DNA of 64,000 nt from NCBI GenBank assembly GCA_963837325.1, contig CAWIMV010000001.1, positions 2,046,001 to 2,110,000 on the forward strand, written 5' to 3'. Source of the DNA: CAVQKZ01 sp963837325 (GTDB taxonomy: Bacteria > Actinomycetota > Actinomycetes > Mycobacteriales > Jatrophihabitantaceae). The notes under the pieces are model-generated. The model did no database searches. It was not told where the DNA came from and saw only the letters and a program-made list of their open reading frames with translations. A program made the position numbers and the translations under genes. Each line of letters starts with the position of its first letter. Within the stretch, counting starts at the first letter, position 1. This document shows positions 50,345 to 58,043 of this stretch, in pieces.

Positions 50345-51982
50345 ATGGACAGGCGTTCATTCCTGGTTGCCGGCGGGGCGGCCGCGGCCGCGGCCACAGT
50401 CCCGTTGGGCGCACCCAGTGCGAATGCGGCGGGCCGGCCTGACCATCGCGGCTTCAACCGCCGCGACTTCGTCCCGGCAGAGAACTTCGAGGACACCGAG
50501 TTCGGCCCCGGACCGCGCGTCACCGATCGGCTCTACCAGGGCCCGTTCCCGCAGTACCGGCCACAGGTGTTTGTGCCGGACAGCACGCCGCTCATGGCCA
50601 CGTGGTCACACAAGGAGCACAACAGCGGCTTCGGCAAAGGCCTGATCACCTACATAGCTGCCGACCAAGGCCTGACCGAGATCCAGGCCACCGACAAGCT
50701 GCGCGAAATCGACCGGCTGGCGGCCTACCCGCTCGGCGACAAGCTCTACCTGCGCCCGACATGGCGCGAACTGCAGCCGAAGCCGGGCGCACTGCGCCTG
50801 CCGGAGTACTGGAAGCGCGTCTTCGAGGCGGCCCGCGCGAACGGGAAGCGGGTCGGTTTCCGCATCCAGATGAGTGCGCCGGACTATTACCCGACGCCGG
50901 CGCTACCCGAGTTCGTTCTCGACCGGGTGCCCATGGTGCCGCTCACCGGCTCCATCCTCGAGGGTGAGAGCCGATGGAGTTCTCGGACCTACTACGAGCC
51001 GCGCTACGACCACCCCTATTTCCAAGCGGCCTGGCGTGATCTCGTCGAACGGTTGGCCGACGCCTACGACGGTCATCCGCAGGTCGAATTCGTCGACACG
51101 TTCATGTACGGGTTCTGGGGCGAGGGTCATACCTGGCCGTTCACCAACAACCCGTTCCCGAGCTACCAGGTTGCCGAGAAGACCTGGGCGAACATGTTCG
51201 AGGTTCAGCGCCGGCTGTGGCGACACACCCCGCTCGTCACCAACACGCAGCCGGACTGGAGCCTGGTCGGAAACTCCGTCCTGGTCGACCGCACCGTCCG
51301 GTCGTTCAACTGGCTGCGCACCGACACGGTCTTCATCGAGAACGTCCAGATCGACGAAATCTCGAACCGGCCGCCGTGGACCGCCGCGGCACTCGAGGTC
51401 GCAATGCGCCCCGACCCGCCGGCGCCGTCGTCGGATCCAGAACAGATCACCGTGGACGAAAACACGATCCGGCACGTCCTCGATGTCGACCCGAACTACT
51501 GGTCGTTGTGGAACTTCCATGCGATCTCGGTCGACAATCTGCAGCGCCACGTCGACCGCTTCCCGACCCTGTTCGAGGAAATCACCGGCCGCATCGGCTA
51601 CCGCATCCGGCCGACGTTGATCTGGGTGTACGTGAAGGACGGCCGGCCGGGCCTGGTTGTCGGTCTGACCAACGACGGCGTGGCCGCGATCCCGGGCACG
51701 CTGCGGATCAGCGTTGTGCGTCCGGACGGGAAGGAGCTCGCAGGTGGCAGCCTCGACCCCGGCCTCCCACTGCCGGGCAAGATACGTCAAGCCGAACTCC
51801 AGCTCCATGCCGGCGACATACAGGTGGAGGTTGCGGAGGGCGGCGTCAGCGTCCTCGACTGGCGTGGCCTACGCCTGCGGGCGGAGCTGGAGGTCAAGGG
51901 CAAGCGCTACCCCGTCACGTGGGCGTGCACGCCGAAGCCGAACCCCGACGGCACGCTGACGCTCCAGAGCAACATTGGCTGA
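50345..51982 (+). CDS. Tat-exported TIM-barrel protein, glycoside-hydrolase-like
   Basis: GGAGGAGG precedes the ATG. The N-terminus MDRRSFLVAGGAAAAAAT is a twin-arginine signal, with ANAAG as cleavage site near residue 30; the mature protein has about 515 residues. The centre looks like a glycosidase barrel: YLRPTWRELQPKPGALRLPEY, KRVGFRIQMSAPDYYPTP, VEFVDTFMYGFWGEGHTW (possible catalytic Glu), DPNYWSLWNFH. The C-terminal 130 residues form a beta-sandwich. The layout resembles DUF4832/GH42-like proteins. The substrate is unknown; Tat export implies folding with a cofactor or metal in the cytoplasm. Confidence 0.72.
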   Translation: MDRRSFLVAGGAAAAAATVPLGAPSANAAGRPDHRGFNRRDFVPAENFEDTEFGPGPRVTDRLYQGPFPQYRPQVFVPDSTPLMATWSHKEHNSGFGKGLITYIAADQGLTEIQATDKLREIDRLAAYPLGDKLYLRPTWRELQPKPGALRLPEYWKRVFEAARANGKRVGFRIQMSAPDYYPTPALPEFVLDRVPMVPLTGSILEGESRWSSRTYYEPRYDHPYFQAAWRDLVERLADAYDGHPQVEFVDTFMYGFWGEGHTWPFTNNPFPSYQVAEKTWANMFEVQRRLWRHTPLVTNTQPDWSLVGNSVLVDRTVRSFNWLRTDTVFIENVQIDEISNRPPWTAAALEVAMRPDPPAPSSDPEQITVDENTIRHVLDVDPNYWSLWNFHAISVDNLQRHVDRFPTLFEEITGRIGYRIRPTLIWVYVKDGRPGLVVGLTNDGVAAIPGTLRISVVRPDGKELAGGSLDPGLPLPGKIRQAELQLHAGDIQVEVAEGGVSVLDWRGLRLRAELEVKGKRYPVTWACTPKPNPDGTLTLQSNIG

Positions 51983-52043
51983 GCACGAATCGGCGCCGCA
52001 TCGCAACGGCATTCGGTCCCTTGGCGCCATCCTGATACGGTTG

Positions 52044-52072
52044 TTGACATAGTCGTGCCATACTGACACACT
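52044..52072 (+). promoter_or_regulatory. Leaderless promoter of the TetR gene
   Basis: TTGACA (52044-52049), a 17-nt spacer, CACACT (52067-52072), then 6 nt and ATG 52079. The spacing matches the other leaderless promoters in this window, with a perfect -35. Confidence 0.55.
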
Positions 52073-52078
52073 CATGCC

Positions 52079-52696
52079 ATGACGGACGATCAACTGCCTC
52101 TGCGTGAGCGTCAGGCGCACGAAGTCCGCGTGACCGTGCTCGAGGCGGTGATCTCGGAGCTGGAGAACAAGGTCGCCGACGACGTGTCGATGGCCGACGT
52201 CGCCCGGGCGGCCGGGATTTCCTTGCGCACGCTGTACCGGTACTTTCCGGACCGCTCGGCGCTGCTGCACGCGGCCGGAGAGCATTTGTACGCGACGTTG
52301 GGTGTGCCGTTCGACATCAGCGGTCCCGAGGACATTTCCGACTCCTTGCTGCAGGCCGCCGCCCGGTTGTCCATCCGTCCGGAACTGACCCGGGCGCTGG
52401 TACGGACGACGGCCGGTCGGGCCACCCGCTCGACGGTCCGCGCGCAGCGGATCGAGGCGATCCGGGCGGCTCTGAAGCCGGCGACCGACGGTCTCGATGC
52501 CGAGACCGCCAGCTGGGCCACGGCGGTGATCGCCCACCTGTGCAGCGCGTCGTCGTGGGTGATCATCAGCGACGAGAGCGAATTGGACGAGGCGGGTGCC
52601 CAGCGCGCGGTTGCTTGGGCCATCGACGCGTTGATCTCGACACTGCCCGGCACGGGTCGAGTCTCGCCTCCGAAGCCGAAGCCGAAGCAGTCCTGA
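52079..52696 (+). CDS. TetR-family transcriptional regulator
   Basis: 205 residues. The N-terminal helix-turn-helix reads VADDVSMADVARAAGISLRTLYRYFPDRSALLHAAG. The C-terminal ligand domain includes RPELTRALVRTTAGRATRSTV and a proline/lysine-rich tail. It is followed after 45 bp by the cupin-VOC gene on the same strand, which it probably controls, since TetR genes often sit next to their targets. The ligand is unknown. Confidence 0.9.
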   Translation: MTDDQLPLRERQAHEVRVTVLEAVISELENKVADDVSMADVARAAGISLRTLYRYFPDRSALLHAAGEHLYATLGVPFDISGPEDISDSLLQAAARLSIRPELTRALVRTTAGRATRSTVRAQRIEAIRAALKPATDGLDAETASWATAVIAHLCSASSWVIISDESELDEAGAQRAVAWAIDALISTLPGTGRVSPPKPKPKQS

Positions 52697-52741
52697 GGAC
52701 TGCTACAGCCACCTGCACCTACCACCACAGAGGAGACTGCG

Positions 52742-53677
52742 ATGAGCAGCCCTATGAGCACCGAGGCTGATCGGGCGGTCCGGTCGGCGGAGCGTCACAT
52801 CTTCAGCGAACCCGAGACCAGCCGAGCCTGGTGGTTCCTCGGAACGCTGGCCGTACTGCGGAACCCGGAGGGGACACCGCGCACGCCTGCGGTGATCGAG
52901 CTGACCGTTCCGCCCGGGGGGTCGCCTCCGCGCCACGTACACGAGGCACTCGACGACGCTTTCCTCGTCCTGGACGGCGAGGTCGTGGTGCGCTGCGGTG
53001 AGCAGACCCTGCTAGCCCGACCGGGCACCTACGTGCGGGTCCCGAGCGGGGTGGAGCACACCTTCCGGGTGACCAGCCCCGTGCCCGCCCGCATGCTGCA
53101 GGTGCACAACGACGAGAGCTTCCTCGCCCTGATCGAGGCCGTCGGCACGCCGACACAGGAGCTGCGGCTGCCACCTGCCGGCCAGTTCGACATGGACCTG
53201 GAGACTCTGGTTCGGCTCAACGCCGAGCACGACTCCCGGATCGTCGGGCCTTCGCTCGAGGAGGACGAGGCGCGCGCCGTGGTCGGCGACGGCAGCAAGC
53301 AGCCGAGCCTGGGCCCGGTCAACCACATATCGATGACCGTCACGGACCTGCGCCGCAGCGTGCCGTGGTACACCCACGCGTTCGGGTTGGTGCGCGTGGA
53401 CGGCGAGGTGGCCGAAGACGGCAGCGGTCATGTCGTCCTGGCGAGCACGACAGGCGGATGGATGCTGTCGCTCACCGGCGCCGCGCCGCCCGGTGTGGAA
53501 CACGTGGCCATTGGCTGCGCCGATCGCGACGAGCTGGTCGGATGGCGCGGCCTGCTGACCGAACGCGCGGCCGCACCGGGGACGATCACCGACGCGCCCT
53601 ACGGGTCGGGCTTCGTCGTCCGCGACCCGGACGGCCTGGAACTCGAACTGTTCGCCCCGCCAGCACCAGCATTGTGA
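52742..53677 (+). CDS. Cupin-VOC fusion protein
   Basis: GAGGAG precedes the ATG; 311 residues. Residues 40-125 are a cupin_2 domain with the metal motif PPRHVHEALDDAFLVLDGEVVVRCG and the second motif GTYVRVPSGVEHTFRV (three His and one Glu, as in quercetinase-like enzymes). Residues 190-305 are a VOC domain: GPVNHISMTVTDLRRSVPWYTHAFGL, closing with GSGFVVRDPDGLELELFAPP. The combination suggests a two-step ring-cleaving or dioxygenase reaction, but this is inference. It probably forms an operon with the TetR gene. Confidence 0.83.
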   Translation: MSSPMSTEADRAVRSAERHIFSEPETSRAWWFLGTLAVLRNPEGTPRTPAVIELTVPPGGSPPRHVHEALDDAFLVLDGEVVVRCGEQTLLARPGTYVRVPSGVEHTFRVTSPVPARMLQVHNDESFLALIEAVGTPTQELRLPPAGQFDMDLETLVRLNAEHDSRIVGPSLEEDEARAVVGDGSKQPSLGPVNHISMTVTDLRRSVPWYTHAFGLVRVDGEVAEDGSGHVVLASTTGGWMLSLTGAAPPGVEHVAIGCADRDELVGWRGLLTERAAAPGTITDAPYGSGFVVRDPDGLELELFAPPAPAL

Positions 53678-53693
53678 GGCCGGAAGCGGCGGG

Positions 53694-54266
53694 TCAGCTC
53701 AGGGTCTTGCGCATGACCGGCCTGCTGACGAAAGTGCGGCCGATCTCCTCGAATCCAGCAGCAGCAAACATCGTTTTGGTCCCGGTGAACAAGGCAGATG
53801 GCGAGGGCGCCGCTTTCAGCCGTCCGACGTCGACCGGGTGTCCGTCGAGCACAGCGGCGCCGTGCTCACGAGCGAACTCGGCCGCGGCCCGAAGCAGCGC
53901 GGTGCCGACACCGTGACTGCGCTGGCCGCGACGCACAGCAAAACAACTCACCCACCATGTCGTCGCGTCGCCTCGGACACCGTCTTCGCCGAAGAGTCGC
54001 CATAACGCCCTATTGCCGACGACACCAGGCAGCGTGCTCCGCGGAACCACCCTGGTCCATCCCACCGGGCTCTCGTCGAGGTAGGCCACCAGGCCGATGG
54101 GCACCGAGCTCGTGGCGATCTCGGCCTCGAGGGCGGCCTGGTTGTCGGCCGATTCATGACGACAAAAGCGCTGGCACCAACAGGCGTCTGCGCCCCGCCT
54201 GCCGGCGAACACCGCAGTCACATCCCCCCAACGGTGCCGTGTGGCCGGCCGTACCTCGATGTCCAT
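53694..54266 (-). CDS. GNAT-family N-acetyltransferase
   Basis: The ATG at 54266 has GGAGG 4 nt upstream; 190 residues. The N-terminal block MDIEVRPATRHRWGDV is followed by a cysteine-rich DACWCQRFCRHES typical of a GNAT subgroup. The acetyl-CoA-binding stretch is SCFAVRRGQRSHGVGTALLRAAAEFAREHG. The acceptor cannot be predicted. It is convergent with the cupin-VOC gene (16 bp apart) and diverges from the sigma factor gene. Confidence 0.85.
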   Translation of the reverse strand: MDIEVRPATRHRWGDVTAVFAGRRGADACWCQRFCRHESADNQAALEAEIATSSVPIGLVAYLDESPVGWTRVVPRSTLPGVVGNRALWRLFGEDGVRGDATTWWVSCFAVRRGQRSHGVGTALLRAAAEFAREHGAAVLDGHPVDVGRLKAAPSPSALFTGTKTMFAAAGFEEIGRTFVSRPVMRKTLS

Positions 54267-54417
54267 CAGGCCTCCCTCGGTTGTCCGTTGGCAGCCTCCA
54301 CCACGGCCGGCGACATGGTCCACCAGACGTCCGACCATGCCGCTCGGTGGGCTCGAGCCCTACTGACCGGCGTCCCAGAGGCCCAAGCTCGGAGCATCAT
54401 CATCGAGGACCGGCCGA

Positions 54418-54445
54418 GGCAACCCTTTGGCGTGGTGCTGTCGTC
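54418..54445 (+). promoter_or_regulatory. ECF-type promoter before the SigE-family gene
   Basis: GGCAACC (54418-54424), a 17-nt spacer and CGTC (54442-54445) fit the general ECF promoter plan (AAC ... CGTC), 35 bp before the sigma factor ATG. Autoregulation is the likely meaning. Confidence 0.5.
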
Positions 54446-54480
54446 TTCAGTGGTAGAAGGCGGGACGAAAGCGAGACGAG

Positions 54481-54993
54481 ATGGCCGATGCCGATCGCGT
54501 TGTCTTCGAGCGATTCGTCGCCGAACACGGCGACCGACTGCTGCATACGGCCTACGGTCTGTGCGGCGATTGGCAACATGCCGAGGATCTCGTCCAGCAC
54601 GCTCTCACCACCCTCGCGCGTCGCTGGTCGGCCGTGAACAGGAACCCACTCGGGTACGCCTACCGATGCCTGGCGCGGGCAAACATCGATCGCTGGCGCG
54701 TGCTGCGCCGACGGCCCGAGGTACTGCTGGATCCGCAGGATCTGCCGGCGCTCGGACCAGCGAGCGATCCGGTGGCGACCGAAGATCACCTCCTCGTGCT
54801 GGCCGTGCTGCAGACCCTGCCGCCCCGCCAGCGCGCAATCGTCGTGCTGCGGTATCTGCAGGACCTGTCGGAGCCCGACACCGCTGCCGCTCTGGGCATC
54901 AGCGTTGGCGCGGTCAAGAGCGGGGCGGCACGGGGCCTGGCCCGGTTGCGGGCCGAACAGTCGAGTCGATTGATGGAGGTGAACCGTGAGTGA
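54481..54993 (+). CDS. RNA polymerase sigma factor, SigE (ECF) family
   Basis: 170 residues, the usual length for the actinobacterial SigE-family ECF group. Region 2 is FERFVAEHGDRLLHTAYGLCGDWQHAEDLVQHAL with PLGYAYRCLARANIDRWR. Region 4 is LQTLPPRQRAIVVLRYLQDLSEPDTAAALGISVGAVKSGAARGLARL, with the helix-turn-helix. Its stop overlaps the next gene by 8 bp, the common layout for a sigma factor and its membrane partner. Confidence 0.92.
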   Translation: MADADRVVFERFVAEHGDRLLHTAYGLCGDWQHAEDLVQHALTTLARRWSAVNRNPLGYAYRCLARANIDRWRVLRRRPEVLLDPQDLPALGPASDPVATEDHLLVLAVLQTLPPRQRAIVVLRYLQDLSEPDTAAALGISVGAVKSGAARGLARLRAEQSSRLMEVNRE

Positions 54994-55582
54994 CGAGCAG
55001 ACGGTGAGAACGCTGAGGCGGGCGGCGGATGCGGCAGTGCGCGACCGCCACCTGGAACCGCGAGTCGCCGCTGCGGCGTGGTCGGACGCGCAGGCGTCAC
55101 GGCGGGGGGCCGGTCGCCCTCTGGCGATCGCGGCCGGCGTGGCGGGGGCGGTCGGCGTCGCGATAGCACTCGCGGTCTCGAGCACCGGCGAGCACGCAAC
55201 CCCGTCTGCCGGGGGGTCGGCGTGTGCCGGGAACGTCTCCACCGCGCTGCTGCCTGGTTGGGCCCAGGCCGGCTTCGGCCCGGGCGGACTGCACACACCG
55301 CACGTGGTGGGCGACCGGGGCCAGATCATCGGGGTGCTGTTCGGGGACCTTCGGGTGCATCAGCCCGCTGGGACCCACAACAAGATCCTCTGGGTAGCCA
55401 AGGGCGGATTCGGGCCGCTGCACATCCAGGCCCGGTTGGAGGGAGCGTCCCGGACGGTCACGAGGACGCTGCCAGACGGGCCTGGCCCGTCGTACGTCGA
55501 CATGCCCGCCGCTGGATGCTGGCAGATGAGCCTGAGCTGGGACGGGTTCCACGACACCGCCGCGTTCCGGTACCAACCTTGA
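54986..55582 (+). CDS. Single-pass membrane protein, likely partner of the sigma factor
   Basis: 198 residues from a GTG inside the sigma gene end. A cytoplasmic N-terminal segment of about 40 residues (VRTLRRAADAAVRDRHLEPR) precedes a transmembrane helix (about 43-65, PLAIAAGVAGAVGVAIALAV). An extracytoplasmic domain of about 130 residues with two cysteines follows. The position and topology suggest an anti-sigma or sensor role, but no zinc-binding anti-sigma motif (HxxxCxxC) is present, so the role is unproven. Confidence 0.72.
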   Translation: MSDEQTVRTLRRAADAAVRDRHLEPRVAAAAWSDAQASRRGAGRPLAIAAGVAGAVGVAIALAVSSTGEHATPSAGGSACAGNVSTALLPGWAQAGFGPGGLHTPHVVGDRGQIIGVLFGDLRVHQPAGTHNKILWVAKGGFGPLHIQARLEGASRTVTRTLPDGPGPSYVDMPAAGCWQMSLSWDGFHDTAAFRYQP

Positions 55583-55594
55583 ACCGGGTCGGCG

Positions 55595-57412
55595 CTAGCA
55601 ACCGGCGCCGTCGACGTCACAGATCAGGCCGGACACCCGCGGCGTGCCCCAGCCGGTCACGTAGTCCCAGCCGGGCAGCGTTGCGTACAGCCCGTTCGTC
55701 GCCGGCAGCCCGGTTGCGACGTCCGTCGAACTGACGTCGAAGAAGTCGCGGATGTAGCTGGCCGCGTTCTTGCCGACACGGTAGAACGATTCGTTGGCGA
55801 ACCCGTTGCCGGTGGCGTTGGGCGAGGCCGACTGCACCCGGGCCCACATGCCCTCCCACAGCGGCGACGACAGTGACGTGCCGCCGCCCTGGGTCGCTGC
55901 GCCCGCGCTGATGATCGCGTAGCCGTTGCTGAGCACGTCGCCGGACTGCGCAGCGACGTCGGGCACGCCGCGGCAGGTGACGGCCGCGGTGACACAGGGC
56001 AGGGTGAGCCCGGCCGTGCCCTGCTGATACGACGGGGCCGGGGTGAACAGGGCCGAGCCGCCGCCGGAAAACGCCCAGCCGTACTCGCGGGTGCGCTGGC
56101 CGGAGCCGTCGGTGTACAGCACCGTGCCGCCGACGGCGACCACGTAGGGCAGCGACGCCGGCGAGTTGGTGACGGGGACGCCTTGGTTGAGTACGCCGTT
56201 GCCGGCGCCGACGACGGGCAGCACGACGATCGGGCACGACGACCCGGTGTCCCCGCTGGAGACGAAGATGGTCTTGCCTTCGATGGCCGCCTGTTGTGCG
56301 ATCGGCGCCAGCGTCGCGTCGTTCTGGTTGCCGAGGCCGAGCCCCACCGGCAGCGTGGCCGCCGTCGGGCTGGACAACGCCTGGCCGACGAGGTCGCTGA
56401 CGACCGGGATCGTCTCGCACTCGCCGTAGCTGGCGGAGGCCTGCATGGGTCCGTTGGCGTCGTCGGTGAACTGGCTGAACACCCGGTCGACATCGGCGTC
56501 GGAAAGATCGCTGCCGAAGTAGAGGCTCAGGTTCGACGCGTCCGGTGCCATGCCACTGGAGGCCTGAGTGTCGATGTTCCACTCGATGCGTCCGGAGTCG
56601 TCGGAGAAGTCGGTGTCGCCGGCCGGGCGCTTGACTGTGACCGGTATTTGCGGCAAGCCGTTCGCGGCCTCGAACTGCCGCAGATCGCTGACAACGCCGT
56701 CGGTCTGGCCTTCGCCGAACACCGCCAGTCCCTGACCCTGGCCGCTGTGCGCGGCCGGCTGCTGGTAGGTCGTCCACAGGTCCTGCGGAGTCGTGGCGCC
56801 CAGGCAGTTGCCGCTGAGGCAGACGTCTTGTGCCGAGTGAGAGCGAGCGGGCGTCGAGTACCGCTGCAGGGTGTTCAGCCCGACGATGTTGGTGATGCCC
56901 AACCCATACGGGAACACCGGCGCCGAGGTGTTGGCCACGAACGACTGCGAGCCGAACCGGTAGCTGTGGAAGCTGGTGTGCAGCAGGGACCCGACCTGGG
57001 TGGCGGTGCCGCTCAGCGAGTAGCGGTCGCCGGCGACCGACGCCGAGTCGACGTGCAGACCGGCCCCGGTGAACAGCGATCGGAGCGCGTCCCGGCGGCT
57101 GGCCGGCACCGCGAACCGCGCCGCGAACTGCGCCGGCGTCAGGAAGTGGCGGTAGCTCGGACTGGCCGGGTTGTGGACGGCGGCCAGGGTCGCGGTTTCC
57201 CCGCCCGGATCGGGGCGGGCCACCGAGACGACCAGATGCAGAGGCGTCGAGGCCGGTGCCGGGCCCAGGTCCGTGGCATGGGCCAGCCCCGGCAGAACGT
57301 TCTGGGTGAGGGCGAACTGCCCGTCCGCGCCCGCCGCGGCTGTGGCCAGCGGCACCAGGCCGGCGGCGGCCACTGCGGTACAGGCCAGAGCGACACGAAC
57401 GCGACCAGTCAT
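55595..57412 (-). CDS. Secreted S53 family peptidase (sedolisin/kumamolisin-like) with pro-domain
   Basis: 605 residues. A signal peptide (ends near ATAAAGAD) is followed by a Pro-kumamolisin activation domain (about 35-170, HNPASPSYRHFLTPAQFAARF) and the S53 catalytic domain. The triad appears as Glu and Asp in GRIEWNIDTQAS and Ser in GGGTSLSSPLWEGMWA, with the oxyanion Asp expected in SASYGECE replaced by Gly/Glu context. The calcium site may be FFDVSSTD...GWDYVTGWG. These are acid-active extracellular proteases. ATG 57412 preferred over a TTG two codons earlier. Confidence 0.9.
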   Translation of the reverse strand: MTGRVRVALACTAVAAAGLVPLATAAAGADGQFALTQNVLPGLAHATDLGPAPASTPLHLVVSVARPDPGGETATLAAVHNPASPSYRHFLTPAQFAARFAVPASRRDALRSLFTGAGLHVDSASVAGDRYSLSGTATQVGSLLHTSFHSYRFGSQSFVANTSAPVFPYGLGITNIVGLNTLQRYSTPARSHSAQDVCLSGNCLGATTPQDLWTTYQQPAAHSGQGQGLAVFGEGQTDGVVSDLRQFEAANGLPQIPVTVKRPAGDTDFSDDSGRIEWNIDTQASSGMAPDASNLSLYFGSDLSDADVDRVFSQFTDDANGPMQASASYGECETIPVVSDLVGQALSSPTAATLPVGLGLGNQNDATLAPIAQQAAIEGKTIFVSSGDTGSSCPIVVLPVVGAGNGVLNQGVPVTNSPASLPYVVAVGGTVLYTDGSGQRTREYGWAFSGGGSALFTPAPSYQQGTAGLTLPCVTAAVTCRGVPDVAAQSGDVLSNGYAIISAGAATQGGGTSLSSPLWEGMWARVQSASPNATGNGFANESFYRVGKNAASYIRDFFDVSSTDVATGLPATNGLYATLPGWDYVTGWGTPRVSGLICDVDGAGC

Positions 57413-57421
57413 GAGCAAAAC

Positions 57422-57444
57422 CCCGATTCAGTCGACTGATCGGG
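57422..57444. promoter_or_regulatory. Palindromic operator candidate between S53 peptidase and MarR genes
   Basis: A 12-bp perfect palindrome TCAGTCGACTGA (57428-57439) is extended by CCCGA (57422-57426) and TCGGG (57440-57444) with a one-base bulge. It lies 10 bp upstream of the peptidase ATG and 38 bp from the MarR stop. A second ACTCAGTC half follows at 57450. Confidence 0.6.
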
Positions 57445-57482
57445 TAACGACTCAGTCAGGCGATGGGATACGCGCCGCCGGG

Positions 57483-58007
57483 TCAGTCGACGAAGTCGCC
57501 GGCGTCACGCCGCAGCCGGCGCAGTACCGCGAACAACTCACCGAGCTCGGCCAGGTCGAGCGCCGAGGTGCCGAAGCGAGCCGCGTTGAACGCCTCTGTC
57601 GCCTTGCGGGCAACCTCGCGACCGCTTTCGGTGATCACCGCGAGGGTGCCGCGCCCGTCGAGCGGGTTGGGCACCCGGTTGACCAGGCCGGCTCCTTCGA
57701 GTCGGTCGATGACGTTCGTCACTGACGTGGCATGCACCTGCAGACGCTCGCCGATCACCGACAGCGGCAGCGAACCTTGTCGCGAGTAGCTGAGCAACAC
57801 GAGCGCCTCATACCGGCTGAACGTGATGCCGAAGGGCCGCAGCATCGCGTCGAGTTGCCCGATCAGGATCTGGTGCGCCCGCATGATCGACGTGACCGCC
57901 CGCATGGAGGCGTAGACCTCGGGATCCTGGTCCGGCCAGTGCTGTTCCCAGAGATCACCGGCGCGGTCGATCGGGTCGAACCCGAGCGGCGACGGCGGTT
58001 GGGGCAC
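57483..58007 (-). CDS. MarR-family transcriptional regulator
   Basis: GTG 58007 gives 174 residues on a probable leaderless mRNA (TACCCT then 6 nt). The winged helix reads FSRYEALVLLSYSRQGSLPLSVIGERLQVHATSVTNVIDRLEGAGLVNRV, with wing PLDGRGTLAVITESGREVA, the standard DxRxxxxxLT wing. The longer open frame upstream lies antisense to the acyl-CoA dehydrogenase and is not coding. It diverges from that gene, and a palindrome lies before the next gene downstream, so both are possible targets. Confidence 0.9.
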   Translation of the reverse strand: MPQPPSPLGFDPIDRAGDLWEQHWPDQDPEVYASMRAVTSIMRAHQILIGQLDAMLRPFGITFSRYEALVLLSYSRQGSLPLSVIGERLQVHATSVTNVIDRLEGAGLVNRVPNPLDGRGTLAVITESGREVARKATEAFNAARFGTSALDLAELGELFAVLRRLRRDAGDFVD

Positions 58008-58043
58008 CAGCGCAGGGTATCGGCCCGGCGTAATCTCGCGGTC
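58008..58043. promoter_or_regulatory. Back-to-back leaderless promoters for marR and the acyl-CoA dehydrogenase
   Basis: Minus strand: TACCCT (58019-58014), 6 nt, GTG 58007. Plus strand: TAATCT (58031-58036), 7 nt, ATG 58044. The start codons are only 36 bp apart, so each promoter's upstream region lies inside the other gene and RNA polymerase could occupy only one at a time. Confidence 0.6.
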
